NCBI RefSeq assembly: GCF_036785885.1
Contig: NC_092322.1
Span: 15,646,466 to 15,710,465 of the forward strand
DNA from: Coffea arabica
Lineage: Eukaryota > Streptophyta > Magnoliopsida > Gentianales > Rubiaceae
Length of the DNA stretch: 64,000 nt
Direction of reading: 5' to 3'
Shown here: one piece after another, positions 11,676-21,937 of the stretch
Position numbering within the stretch: position 1 is the stretch's first letter
Layout of the letters: each line of letters begins with the position of its first letter
Position numbers and translations under genes: made by a program
Notes under the pieces: model-generated
Databases searched by the model: none
Told to the model about the DNA's origin: nothing
The model's input: the letters and a program-made list of their open reading frames with translations, nothing else

Positions 11676-12288
11676 TGAGGATGCTCACCTCGGCCACCCC
11701 GCATGTCCGAGGTGAACCCATCTCGTCCCTCATCAGAGCTCATCCGTGTCTTGAGTATAACCCTTGAGTTCGGCCGGATCCCTAGTCTACCGTTTAGGTG
11801 ACCTTGGCACTTCTACCTCGGCTGCACGCTGATGATGTCAACCCACCTGACACCACCCAGAACCAGTGTGCTTTATCTGAAAAGCGCACTGGACGCACTT
11901 AATGGCCACTGAGCAAGATCCTCCGTCACCCTACCCAGGCGGCTACAGTGTCAGAGTCAGGCCTCCTGACAAGGAACAGAGCCGTAATGCCAGGTCGTGG
12001 GTCCCGCCAGCATGAGTCCTCCGTCTTCTCCTATACTCCCGCTCTATAAATACCTCTCACGCATGCCTCCCAAGTAAGCATACTGTTCACTCACTCATAC
12101 TCTTATTATTCTCGTTCTCATACTAACTTGATCGTCGGAGTGATCCCAGGGGAATAGCCCCGCCTTCCACTTCGACCGTGCAACCTCACTTCATTCCACC
12201 CGAGGTGAGATAATCGAGTTCACCTCACCACATTAACGAGAGAGCTGATTTCGGTTGGATTGATTACCCGCAAAAAATCACCTCTTCA
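11676..12288 (+). repeat. 5' LTR of the Tat element
   Basis: Starts TGAGGATGCTCACC and ends CACCTCTTCA. Identical in length to the 3' LTR. Most differences between the pair fall in the first 170 bases or so (U3). Confidence 0.95.
12045..12052 (+). promoter_or_regulatory. TATA box in 5' LTR
   Basis: TATAAATA, 244 bp before the LTR end, is conserved at 21142-21149 in the 3' LTR. It probably positions the start of the genomic transcript. Confidence 0.7.
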
Positions 12289-12289
12289 A

Positions 12290-12307
12290 TTGGCGCTGTC
12301 TGTGGGA
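12290..12307 (+). other. Primer-binding site
   Basis: TTGGCGCTGTCTGTGGGA begins two bases after the LTR. TGGCGC-x-GT resembles the complement of the tRNA-Asp 3' end (TGGCGCCGTTGCC), but the match weakens after nine bases, so the primer tRNA is only suggested. Confidence 0.6.
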
Positions 12308-12322
12308 AAGAGACTTGCTAAA

Positions 12323-12739
12323 ATGAGATCCACGCGCTCCAGAAGCGGAAGAGTTCCCTCAACCGGGGCTGGGCAGATCTCGGGAGCCCAGCAAGATCGC
12401 ATTTCTGAAGAGCAAGGGTCCCAAAGGACCCAGCCCAACAACGAGGACGCCATCGCCAAGATGGTCGAGTTCGTATCAGACAACCCCAACATTTTTGAGG
12501 AACTAGGAAGGTACCTCAAAAGGCAGGGTAAAGAAAAGGCCGAGTCTTCCAAGAGGAGACCGACGAAATCCCCTGAAGTACCTTCAGGTGAGGACTCCGA
12601 TGAGGGGCGTCTCTCTCGGAGTACCTCCAGGCGCGCCTCCTCCAAGGCAACCTCCAAAATTGCCTCCATCTCTCGGGCGTTTTCCCGGGGACTACTAGGG
12701 AAACAGGCCGAGGACCCACCTCGACGCCCTGGGGCTTAG
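12323..12739 (+). pseudogene. gag N-terminal segment of the Tat element
   Basis: 138 codons from the ATG at 12323 (MRSTRSRSGRVPS...), 34 bases after the LTR. It is basic and serine-rich, with a short motif MVEFVSDNPNIFEELGRYL matching the ORF at the left window edge. The frame ends at a TAG (12737-12739). The downstream gag frame begins upstream of its first ATG in the next register, so a one-base loss near 12725 probably split an originally continuous ORF. Confidence 0.7.
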
Positions 12740-12750
12740 CTTCTGATTAC

Positions 12751-14868
12751 ATGAGGGCTCCGCCCTTCACTGATGACATCAATGGGGAGATGGTGCCCCC
12801 GAACTTTAAGCTTCCAAACTTGCACACCTATGACGGCCGAGGTGACCCCGAGGATCACCTCCGCGCCTTCATCTCCGCATTCCGATTCTACTGCGTCCCC
12901 GACGCCGTGATCTGTCAGGCTTTCCCCATCTTCCTACATGGGACTGCCCGGAAGTGGTTCTGGAGTTTAGAACCGAGGAGCATTTCCTCCCTGGATGAGC
13001 TGATAGACCGGTTCATCCACCGTTTTGTGTTGTCTCGACCAATCACCAAGACTTCAGCTTACCTCTTGAACCTGCAACAGGGTCAGGGCGAGTCACTTCG
13101 CTCGTATGTTCAGAGGTTCAACGAGGAGAATGTGCAGATACCTGATCAGAACGAGCAGGTAACCATCGCTGCCTTCACCAACGGGTTAGTTGTAGGGATC
13201 TTCAACACCGAAATCCATCGGGATTACCTCCGTACACTTCGGGAACTCTGGGAAAGAGTGGACCAGGGAATCCGAAGTGAGGATGTAAATCGCATGAAGC
13301 GAGAAGCCCAAGCATCTCGTACGGGGCAAGATCCCCGGAGGAGAAAAGACACCGGCCGAGGTGAACCAGGCCCAAGTGGCACTTCAAACCAGTTCCGGGA
13401 CCGCCGGAGTGTCTTCGATCGGATAGTGAAAGGCAGATCGTCCACCTCGGACGCCGAGCTGACACCGCTCAATTCCAACCGGTCTCACGTCTTGGCGGTG
13501 ATGAGGCAAAATCACCTCGGCCGAACTCCTCCTGAGATCTCGGGGAGGAGGGATAGGAGGAACTCCAACCTCTATTGTGCCTACCACCGAGATGTTAGGC
13601 ACGAGACCGAAGATTGCAATGATTTGAAGCGAGAAATTGAGAACTTGATCCGCCAAAGATACTTGAAGCAGTTTGTCCGTAAGGATGGAACTTTCAACCG
13701 AAGCGCCTCCCACCGGGAGAGCCGAGGACCCCGCCGAGAAGACAGGCGGGACACAAAACTTCAATGCCGAGATCCCGAGGACCGTAAGGAAGAAAAGAGG
13801 CCTCCACGCGACGGATCGCCAGGCTACGGCCCAAATATCGCCGGGGTGATCAACACGATCGCTGGTGGCCCAACGGGGGGAGACAGTCAGAACTCCCGAA
13901 AACGGACATACCGCCAAGCCGGTATGGATGTGGCCGAGTCGAGCTCTAGGCTATCCGAGGTGATAACCTATGGTCCCCGTGATCCTGTCCCCGCCGCCTC
14001 CAACAACCACGAGACTCTTGTGATCGAAATCCTTACCAACAATTACATAGTCAAAAAGGTCTATGTTGACCCCGGAAGCTCGGTAGATGTCCTGCACTAC
14101 CGAACTTTCGAGAGTTTGAAACTGACCCGGGAGCAACTCACTCCGGTCAGAACTCCCCTCGTCGGGTTCGGGGGACACGTTGTCCACCCGGAGGGTATGG
14201 TGACCTTGATGGTGACTATCGGGCGCCATCCATACTGCCGAACTGTACCTATCAGTTTTGCGGTGGTCAAAACAGACTCTCCCTACCACATGCTGATAGG
14301 CCGGCCCACGCTCAACGCCTTGAGAGCCGTATACTCCACCTACCACCTGAGTTTTAAATTCTCGACACCTGCAGGGGTGGCCGAGGTGAGCAGCGACGTG
14401 GGCGCCGCCCGAGAATGCTTCCTCGCCACCATTCAAGCGGCAGTCACACCCCGATCCTTGTCGAGGTCAGAAGAAAAGAGGCCAGCGGTCCTCTCCATAG
14501 ACTGCATCGACCCTCAGAAGGCAGGAGAACCCAACAGGTTTGAACCCGGAGATGAAGTGAAACAAGTGGTCTTGGATGAAGCGAAACCTGACCAAATAGT
14601 CCAAGTAGGGGTCGGACTCCCCTCACCCCTGAAAGAAGAAATGATCTCCCTGATCAAGGACCACCGAATCGTATTCGCGTGGTCCGCAAATGAAGTGGTC
14701 GGAGTGCCACTCGAGCTCATGATTCACCAACTCAACGTTAACCCACAGGCCCGACCTGTGCGGCAGAAACGAAGGCACTTCGGCCCCGAACGTAACAAGG
14801 CCATATCGGATGAGGTCGACAAGCTCTTGCAGGTCAAGATGATCCATGAGATCCAATATCCCACCTGA
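12751..14868 (+). pseudogene. gag and protease, start of RT, Tat element
   Basis: A 705-codon open stretch. Residues ~20-170 are a retrotransposon gag domain (LPNLHTYDGRGDPEDHL, ARKWFWSL, QGQGESLRSYVQRF). Residues ~276-289 hold a zinc-knuckle-like C-x2-H-x6-H-x4-C. The aspartic protease site is DPGSSVDVL (~440) with a later LIGRPTLNAL. The C-terminus enters reverse transcriptase (VRQKRRHFGPERNKAI). It stops at TGA 14866-14868, where relatives have a tryptophan codon and RT then continues in the same frame. Confidence 0.88.
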
Positions 14869-15701
14869 CTGTCCAACCCAGTCATGGTCAAAAAGGACAC
14901 CGGTGGATGGAGAATGTGTGTGGATTTCACCGACCTCAACAAGGCCTGCCCCAAAGACTGCTATCCTCTCCCAAGGATAGACACCCTTGTCGACTCGGCG
15001 ATGGGTTACGAGATCCTTTGCTTCCTGGATGCTTTCAAAGGGTATCATCAAATAGGAATGAGTGAAGAGGATCAAGAGAAAACGGCGTTCTACACCGACC
15101 GAGATACTTATTGTTACACTACCATGCCGTTCGGGCTAAAGAACGCCGGGGCGACCTACCAAAAGCTGATCAACCGACTCTTCAAAAACCAAATCGGCAG
15201 CAATATGGAGGCCTATGTGGACGACATCCTTGTCAAGAGCTTAACCACTTTGACTTTTCTATCCGATGTGAGGGAGGTCTTCGGCGTCCTGCGGGATTCG
15301 AGGATGAAATTGAATCTCAAGAAGTGCGTTTTCGGCGTCACCTCCGGAAAGTTCTTGGGGTATCTGATTTCCCGCGGGGAATCGAGACCAACCCCGACAA
15401 GGTCAAGGCCATTCAAGACATGTCTCCACCTCGGAATCTCCGAGAAGTCCAAAGACTAAATGGACGCCTAGCCGCGCTGAACCGCTTCCTGTCCCAATCT
15501 GCTGAAAAAGCTCTGCCCTTCTTTAAGGTGATGAAAAAGGCTGACCAGTTCGCCTGGACTGAGGAGTGTCAGGTTGCCTTCGACCAGCTGAAGCAGTACT
15601 TGCACCACCTACCCACTCTTGCCTCACCTCGGCCCGAAGAGAGGATGTACCTCAACCTCTCCTCGACCGATGAGACTGTCAGTGCTGTGCTCATCCGATG
15701 A
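14869..15701 (+). pseudogene. Reverse transcriptase and start of RNase H, Tat element, frameshifted
   Basis: RT core motifs are clear: GGWRMCVDFTDLNKACPKD, FLDAFKGYHQI, TTMPFGLKNAGATYQ and the catalytic YVDD (about 15214). Near 15378 the reading moves to another frame (one-base loss), where GIETNPDKVKAI and the thumb/connection continue. The frame ends at TGA 15699-15701. There a short duplication of about 20 bases (GATGAG-x-CTGTCAGTGCTGTG) has replaced expected sequence; RNase H resumes in the same frame after it. Confidence 0.88.
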
Positions 15702-16535
15702 GGCTGTCAGTGCTGTGTCTACTACGTCAGCCGAACTCTCCGCGGATCGGAGACGCGATACACTCAAGTAGAAAAACTTGTGCTGGGATTAGTCCACGCC
15801 GCTCGGCGGTTGAAGCCCTACTTTCTAGCTCATCCCATCTCCGTCAGGACCGACCAGCCCATCTGGCAGATATTGGTGCGTCCCGAGGCTTCCGGACGCC
15901 TCACCAAATGGGCTGTCGAATTGGGAGAGTATGATCTGTCCTACGAGCCACGCACTGCCATAAAAGCACAAGCCTTAGCCGACTTCTTGGCCGAGCTCAC
16001 CTTCACAGAAGGTCCAGAGTCCACCTCCGCCTTTGCCGAGGTGTCCACCCCATCCCTGTGGACATTGTATGTGGATGGATCCTCTAATGGGGAGGGCAGC
16101 GGAGCTGGATTGCTCTTGGAGGGCCCCCAAGGAGAAGTGTGCTCGTACGCCCTCCGATTTGGCTTCCCGGCCACCAATAATGAAGTCGAGTACGAGACTC
16201 TGATCGTTGGACTCCAGCTAGCCCGTAGACTCGGCGCCCAACAGATCCATGTCCGCAGTGACTCCCAACTAGTAGTACGCCAGGTTCTTGGTGAATACGA
16301 AGCCAAGGAAGAGACCATGCAACGGTATCTTTTCAAAGTTCATCAACTTACCGCGTACTTCGAGTCTTTCGAAATCCAAAGGATACCCCGGTCCCAGAAT
16401 AAGCGGGCCGACGCCTTATCCCGGTTGGCTTCCACATCACTCTCTGATCTCAACAAGACAGTCTTAGTGGAAGTCCTGAACGAACCGGGATACATGGAAG
16501 AGGTGGCTTGCTCCGTCCATTCTGAAGATACCTGA
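15702..16535 (+). pseudogene. RNase H plus archaeal-type second RNase H, Tat element
   Basis: The first part (YYVSRTLRGSETRYTQVEK, KPYFLAHPISVRTDQPI) is the retroviral-type RNase H that follows RT. From about 16060 a second RNase H reads LYVDGSSNGEGSGAG, NNEVEYE, SDSQLVVRQVLGEYEAK and NKRADALSRLAS, with the D-E-D-D catalytic set visible. Such a tandem pair marks the Tat lineage. The frame ends at TGA 16533-16535, again at a likely tryptophan position (EDT-stop-MTPF). Confidence 0.85.
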
Positions 16536-17764
16536 ATGACCCCGTTCATCCTTTTCTTGGGTCAGGGAGCCCTCCCCGAAGACCGTGCCGAGGCGAGAAA
16601 AATACAACGTAAGGCGGCTCGGTACGCTCTCCGCGATGGAGAGCTATACAAACGCTCCTACCTCGGCTCATGGCTGAGGTGTGTCACTCCCGAGACAGGA
16701 CGCCGCGTCCTCCACGAGATCCACGAAAGCCTGTGTGGAGCTCACGTCGGCCACAGAATGCTAGCCAAGAAAGCTTTGCTTCTTGGATATTTCTGGCCCT
16801 CTGTTCGGCAAGACGCCCAGGATTTCATTCTCGGCTGCCCTTCCTGTCAAGTCCACGCACCCGAGCATCACCAGCCTGCAAATTTCATGGTTCCCATCAC
16901 TTCACCTTGGCCGTTTGAGCAATGGGGGACAGACATCATAGGTCCTTTCCCCAAAGCCGTCGGGGGTTATACTTTCTTGGTAACCGCTGTGGATTACTTC
17001 ACCAAGTGGGTTGAGGCGGAGCCTCTGAGGACCATCACCGGGTTGGCAATTCAAAAATTCTTTTGGAAATGTATCGTCTGCCGCTTCGGCATACCTCAGG
17101 TCATCATCTCGGATAATGGAAGGCAGTTTGCCGAGAACCCCTTCAAAACTTAGTGCACAAACCTCGGCATCAAACAACATTTCACTTCGGTAGGCCACCC
17201 CAGGCTAACGGTCAAGCAGAAAATTTCAATTGAACTCTCTTGCATGGCCTCAAGATTCGACTACACCGAGCTAGAACATCTTGGGTCGAAGAACTCCCCA
17301 GTGTCCTGTGATTTTATCGGACCACGCCGAGGTCAGCCACGCAAGAGATCCCCTTCTCTTTGACCTACGGAGCCGAGACTGTCATCCCTGCCGAGATCCT
17401 CACCCCCATCCCTCGGCTGGCAGCCTATGCCGCCGAGGTGAACAACGAAGAGAAACAACTGGATCTCGACCTCGTCGAGGAACGAAGGGACCTCGCCTCA
17501 GCCCGGATAACTTCTAACAAGAACACACTGGCACACTATTACAATACCCGCGTCAGACACCGTAGATTCCAGCCTGGAGACTTGGTTCTCAGAAAAAACT
17601 CGATCAGCCGAGCTGAACCACAAGGGAAATTGTGCCCGAAATGGGAAGGCCCTTACCGAGTTCTGGAATCTGACCTTAAGGGATATTGTAAACTGAGCTA
17701 CCGAGTTGGCTCACTAGTGCCGAGGTCTTGGCACGCTGAGAACCTCAAATTGTATCATGCTTGA
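16536..17764 (+). pseudogene. Integrase of the Tat element, multiply disabled
   Basis: The zinc-binding HHCC module is present (H-x3-H then GCPSCQVH). The catalytic core starts with WGTDIIGPFP and SDNGRQF, and its glutamate lies in NGQAEN. It is broken by TAG 17151-17153, a one-base loss in a C-run near 17203, TGA 17231-17233 (a likely former CGA arginine codon) and TGA 17309-17311 (tryptophan). From 17312 the C-terminal part is open to 17764 (YRTTPRSATQEIPFSLTYGAE, HYYNTRVRHRRFQPGDLVLR, NLKLYHA). There is no chromodomain, as expected for Tat. Confidence 0.87.
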
Positions 17765-17999
17765 TTTCTTAATCAAGTTACGACTTCGGATGTTATGTTA
17801 TTTTTCAACATCGATGTTACGCTATTAAAAAATAAGGGGAACAAGCAAGGGACGAAATCAAAATAAAAAATTAAAGTGCTGAGATGAGAAGAAATAGACT
17901 TTCATTCAACAGAAAAGAGGTGTTACAAAAAATACAAGTCCAAAGTCGGAATGCTACTAAACACTCTCTACCTCGGCCACCCCTTTAAGGCCCATGGGC

Positions 18000-18908
18000 C
18001 TAGACCCCCGTCTCGGCTCCATCCCCGGTTTTGGCTCCCTCCTGGGCAGCCTTCTCGCTGGTCTCTTCCCCGCCGGGGTGAAGCACATCTCCTCCAGGCA
18101 CTTCGCCCACCTTTGCGCCGAGGTCTCCCTCAGTGTCCTCCTCCTCGCCCTCCTCGAACACTTCGTCGAGTTCGGACAGCCATTTGTTGAACTCGTTCTG
18201 GATTTCGGCTAAGTTCCTTCCTGCCTGGATGCTTTCGGCCATCCGATCGCATAACTCCTTGGAGTTCTCATTGTAGTTGGCATGGTTTTTCAAAGACTCC
18301 AAGGCTTCGGAGGAGAGGTGAGCTGCAGCCTCGTCTATGGCTGACGTGAAGCCAAACATGAAGCTCGGCGTGAGTAGTTGGCCGAGATCCCTGGTGAAGG
18401 CCTCAGACTTCCGAAAAGCATCCACGGCCGAGGCTCCAGCACCCTCGAGAGCTTGTTCATGGGACTTCTTCACTTCGTCCCCCCTCTTCTGCTCTTCCTT
18501 GAGGGTTGATCTTAGACTATTTATTGTGGTCTCGGCCTCTTCACCCTTAGTTTCGGCTTCCTGAAATCGCCTCTGAAGCTCCGATTTTTCAGACTCGGAC
18601 ACCACCAATTTTTTCTCCAACTTGGAGATTTGATTCTGCAGCTTGCCGGTGTCCTGCTCCTCGCCCAGAACACAGTATCGGTGTGTCATATCGGCCACAA
18701 AAGCTGAGTTAGAAGCTGTGGTCACCATGAGACTTTGAACCATCTCGGCCGGGATCAGGTTCTTCATGAATTCCAAGTCCCTTGGCAAGGTGGAGTGCAT
18801 CACTAGCTCTTGGGCAACCCGAGGATGGCTGCACCTGTCGTTGACCGAAACTTTCCAGTTCGGACACCAGTGCTCGCCGAGGTGCGTCTTCTCCTCCCCG
18901 GGAAACAC
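18000..18908 (-). CDS. Antisense ORF B of Tat element, coiled-coil protein
   Basis: A 302-codon minus-strand ORF between integrase and the 3' LTR. It contains NWKVSVNDRCSHPRVAQEL near its start, a predicted long coiled coil (about residues 90-165, rich in E/K/L: ISKLEKKLVVSESEKSELQ, TLKEEQKRGDEVKK), a central helical region, and an acidic tail. It is probably the 3' part of the antisense gene that starts at 20284. Extra antisense ORFs of this kind, some related to plant-transposon proteins, are known from Tat elements; their role is unknown. It is intact over 900 bases, unlike the sense pol. Confidence 0.65.
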   Translation of the reverse strand: MFPGEEKTHLGEHWCPNWKVSVNDRCSHPRVAQELVMHSTLPRDLEFMKNLIPAEMVQSLMVTTASNSAFVADMTHRYCVLGEEQDTGKLQNQISKLEKKLVVSESEKSELQRRFQEAETKGEEAETTINSLRSTLKEEQKRGDEVKKSHEQALEGAGASAVDAFRKSEAFTRDLGQLLTPSFMFGFTSAIDEAAAHLSSEALESLKNHANYNENSKELCDRMAESIQAGRNLAEIQNEFNKWLSELDEVFEEGEEEDTEGDLGAKVGEVPGGDVLHPGGEETSEKAAQEGAKTGDGAETGV

Positions 18909-19067
18909 CGGGGGGTTATGGAAACGATTTCATAGCGAGGTCCCCGAGACTGCATTTACCGAAGGTTTCAGCTGCTTGCCTCGGCCATGAAGAGGCGGGA
19001 GTGCCGTGACGACTCAAAGGGGCACTCCCTCTGGCACAGACGAGGTGGACCTAATAGCCACGGCAGC

Positions 19068-19555
19068 CTAGCTGCTTTGGCCTCTCGGGGTGGGAGTGCT
19101 TTTGACCGTCGAAGTCTTGGCAGCCTGTCCTTGTGACTTCTTCTTCGGCGGAGGTGCCGATGCCTCGTCAGAGCTCTTCCTCTTCGGCCTCTTGGCTAAT
19201 TCGGACGAACCCGATACGACGATGTCAGACAGTTTAGTCACTGCACAAGAAACAAATATTATCATATGCCTTAGCCGAAGTGAAAGAAAAGCCATGAAAG
19301 AAAAATTACAAGGTTTTTCAAGTTTAGTGGAAATGAAGGGAGTCTTGTCAGGATTGAGCAAAGCTCGGCTGATTCCCCAGTCAACCAGCACGGCTTCGGG
19401 GTAGTTCAAACTGTATATCCGAAATCCTGACCCCATCAGCTTCTGGAAGGCCTCCTCCTCGGCATCCCCTGCGGAGGGGTCGGCCTTCGCTTTAATTGGC
19501 CTCCACCAGAAACCCCTGGGGAAGTCCACTCCAGATACGAAGAAGAATCGCGCTT
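19068..19555 (-). pseudogene. Antisense ORF A2, continuation after a frameshift, with likely intron
   Basis: It continues antisense ORF A1 in another frame from about 19555 (ARFFFVSGVDFPRGFWWRP...), implying a one-base loss at the join (TGGAAGCG where an extra G would restore register). A plausible 69-nt intron runs 19309 to 19241 on the minus strand, with GTAAT donor, a CTAAG branch-like site and TTTCTTGTGCAG acceptor. Removing it keeps the frame. The C-terminus is basic (AKRPKRKSSDEASAPPPKKK), a possible nuclear signal. It ends at TAG 19068-19070. Confidence 0.55.
19241..19309 (-). other. Probable intron in the antisense gene
   Basis: 69 nt, GT...AG, AT-rich relative to its GC-rich surroundings, pyrimidine-rich before the acceptor, and a multiple of three. 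The base-composition drop against both sides is the main visible support. Confidence 0.5.
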
Positions 19556-20284
19556 CCAATTCTTGATCGAGGAGGGAGCACCAATCACGAATTTCGGGAT
19601 GGCATTGTTTCGATTACAGATATAAAACCATCCCTTGTCCGTCCCATGCGCCTTGAGAGTGTAGCATCGGCGGAAGAGATCCACAGAAGGAGTCACCTCC
19701 TGATGTCGACACAACATCTTGAAGCCTACGAGGATGCAGACGGCGTTCGGAGTGAGGTGAGTAATCCTCACGCGGAAGTGACGAAGTACGTCTCTTAAGA
19801 ACCTTGACGTCGGCATCCTCAGCCCGGCCTCCAGCTGTTGGACGTAGATGGCCACCATGCCCATGGGGGGATTCTCGGCTGAGTCATCCGGCCCGGGCGG
19901 TTTAATCGCATAATGCGGCCGAAAAGGGTACTTACTTAACACCTTTTCGGCCCTGTCTCGTCCTATTCGACTTCTAAACTTCGGCATCTTGCCGAAGTCG
20001 ATGTTGGCTGCGTCCATTGGAGCTACTAGCTCCTCCACGCCCTCGTCGCGTGGTGCCTCAACGCCGAGCTCCTCGTTATAGACCACCTTGGAGCCACCCT
20101 CGCTCATCTCGGATGACTCCAACTCCGAGCCCATCTCGTCGGCTCTCACCTCGGTTGATCCTTCCTCAGAATTCGGCGTCGACCCCTCAGAACTGGACGT
20201 CGTCACTTCTTCAGGATCTGGCCTCACTTCGGTCTGGTAACTCGGTGTCACGGTTTCTTTATGAGTCTTAGCTATTTTGGCCAT
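19556..20284 (-). CDS. Antisense ORF A1 of Tat element, plant-transposon-like protein
   Basis: About 243 codons from ATG 20284 (MAKIAKTHKETVTPSYQ...). An acidic, serine/glutamate-rich N-terminal third is followed by a conserved globular region: YPFRPHYAIKPPGPDD, MVAIYVQQLEAGLRMP, FLRDVLRHFRVRITHLTPNA, GWFYICNRN. This resembles the putative plant transposon protein domain seen in Tat antisense ORFs. Family recall is from memory and not checked. It stands 180 bp downstream of an antisense TATA box and is divergent from the 3' LTR. Confidence 0.65.
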
Positions 20285-20456
20285 GTGTGTAAGACGAGAT
20301 GGAAAGAAAGATACTTACTGTTGACTACGGTCTCGAACGAAGATGATGACTTCGGCTGGGATCTCGGCTGGCAGGATTGATCTCGGCCACACTCGTAAAT
20401 TTTGCAAGTCGCAGGCAAAAAAAGAAAGTGATGGGTCATACGGTGAAAAAGACCCC

Positions 20457-20465
20457 CTATTTATA
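20457..20465 (-). promoter_or_regulatory. Antisense TATA box inside the Tat element
   Basis: The minus strand reads TTATAAATAGGGG. TATAAATAG lies about 173 bp upstream of the antisense ATG at 20284 and faces it, so the antisense ORFs seem to have their own RNA polymerase II promoter instead of relying on flanking genes. Confidence 0.55.
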
Positions 20466-20755
20466 AGGGTTTGGAGGGAATCCGAAGAGGCGGCAAGAAT
20501 GCGAAAAGACGACCACGTTCGAATTCAAAACGCCATGCCTCCCTCTCTCCTCATTAATGCCCCGTCCTTTCGACTGACACCCTCTGCACTAAACGTCCCA
20601 CTACTTCACGACGCGACGGTTACCAGTGACCACGTCCTGTCAACTGACTCGCCCACGTGTCACGTCCCCGCATCTTCCGGAGCAGTTTCGGGACCCCGAC
20701 TCTTTACGACTTCGGCACAAGGAAGCCACGGTACCTCCCTGGCCCGGAGCTCCCG

Positions 20756-20772
20756 AGGCTTGGGGGGCTTAT
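20756..20772 (+). other. Polypurine tract of the Tat element
   Basis: GAGGCTTGGGGGGCTTA abuts the 3' LTR at 20773; the G-run is the likely primer for plus-strand synthesis, though the tract is interrupted by pyrimidines. Confidence 0.55.
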
Positions 20773-21385
20773 TGAGGATGCTCACCTCGGCCACCCCGCA
20801 TGTCCGAGGTGAACCCACCTCGTCCCTCATCAGAGCTCATCCGTGTCTTGAGCATAACCCCTGAGCTCAGCCGGATCCCTAGTCTACCGTATAGGTGACC
20901 TCGACACTTCCAACTCGGCTGCACGCTGATGATGTCAACCCACCTGACACCACCCAGAACCAGTGTGCTTTATCTGAAAAGCGCACTGGGCGCACTTAAT
21001 GGCCATTGAGCAAGATCCTCCGTCACCCTGCCCAGGCGGCTACAGTGTCAGAGTCAGGCCTCCTGACAAGGAACAGAGCCGTAATGCCAGGTCGTGGGTC
21101 CCGCCAGCATGAGTCCTCCGTCTTCTCCTATACTCCCGCTCTATAAATACCTCTCACGCATGCCTCCCAAGTAAGCATACTGTTCACTCACTCATACTCT
21201 TATTATTCTCGTTCTCATACTAACTTGATCGTCGGAGTGATCCCAGGGGAAAAACCCCGCCTTCCACTTCGACCGTGCAACCTCACTTCATTCCACCCGA
21301 GGTGAGATAATCGAGTTCACCTCACCACATTAACGAGAGAGCTGATTTCGGTTGGATTGATTACCCGCCAAAAATCACCTCTTCA
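20773..21385 (+). repeat. 3' LTR of the Tat element
   Basis: 613 bp, starting TGAGGATGCTCACC and ending CACCTCTTCA, followed directly by the TSD GGCCT. Same TATAAATA box (21142-21149) as the 5' LTR. Confidence 0.95.
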
Positions 21386-21390
21386 GGCCT

Positions 21391-21929
21391 AAACTTAGTG
21401 CAAAAGTGGTCGGTATAACTTGAAGTGAAGATGTCGCAAATGCAGAAACTTTGCGAGAAATTTCAAGAGTTCAGGTGCCCAAAAGCTTCTTCGCCTGACG
21501 AGACTCCTTCAAGAAAAGAGTTGTCACAAAAGTAGAAACTTTACAAAGGGATTCCAGTGTTCGAACGCTTGAAATAAGTTTCGACCGTCAGAAGTGTTGT
21601 ATCCAGAAGGAAAAGCCTCAACACTCTTTAGCCACATTTTCGGACATATCTTCGGTCGTCCAAAGCAGAAAAGCACAGCTGAAAAAGACTTCTGCCATTT
21701 GTTCGACCATTCCTTTGGTTCGGAGTCTTGTAGCAAAAACATACATTCGATCGTCCAAAGTAGAAATATGGCTATTTGAGCAAAGCTTTCGACCACAGCT
21801 TTGGCTACTTGAAGAAATGATCGGCTGCCCAAAGTGATGTTACAAATTTGAGAAAATAGACTTCAGCCAGCACTTTGGCAGCGACTTGCGACTTAGGCCA
21901 GCCGAACGAGCTAACGGGTAGTTTTTTCT
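21391..21929 (+). mobile_element. Continuation of the copia-like remnant
   Basis: This joins 11670 across the gypsy insertion. It has a moderate GC level and several short related words (GCAGAAACTTT/GTAGAAACTTT; TTCGACC/TTCGGTC; CCAAAGCAGAAA/CCAAAGTAGAAA), looks LTR-like, and has no coding sequence. Its right border and TSD were not found. Confidence 0.4.
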
Positions 21930-21937
21930 ATTAATAC

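Larger units (their letters stand above)
11676..21385 (+). mobile_element. Tat-lineage Ty3/gypsy retrotransposon, complete but defective
   Basis: 9710 bp, bounded by two 613-bp LTRs and a perfect 5-bp TSD GGCCT (11671-11675 and 21386-21390). The order is LTR, PBS, gag, protease, RT, RNase H, a second archaeal-type RNase H, integrase, antisense ORFs, polypurine tract, LTR. Dual RNase H and antisense extra ORFs between integrase and the 3' LTR are features of the Tat group. The two LTRs differ at about 16 positions by eye (97% identity), so the insertion is fairly young. The sense reading frame has at least eight disabling changes, so this copy cannot make its own proteins. Confidence 0.95.

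Noticed and set aside
17951..18212. Plus-strand ORFs rich in proline and leucine in the Tat element
   Set aside because: They are shadows of the acidic tail of the antisense ORF B.
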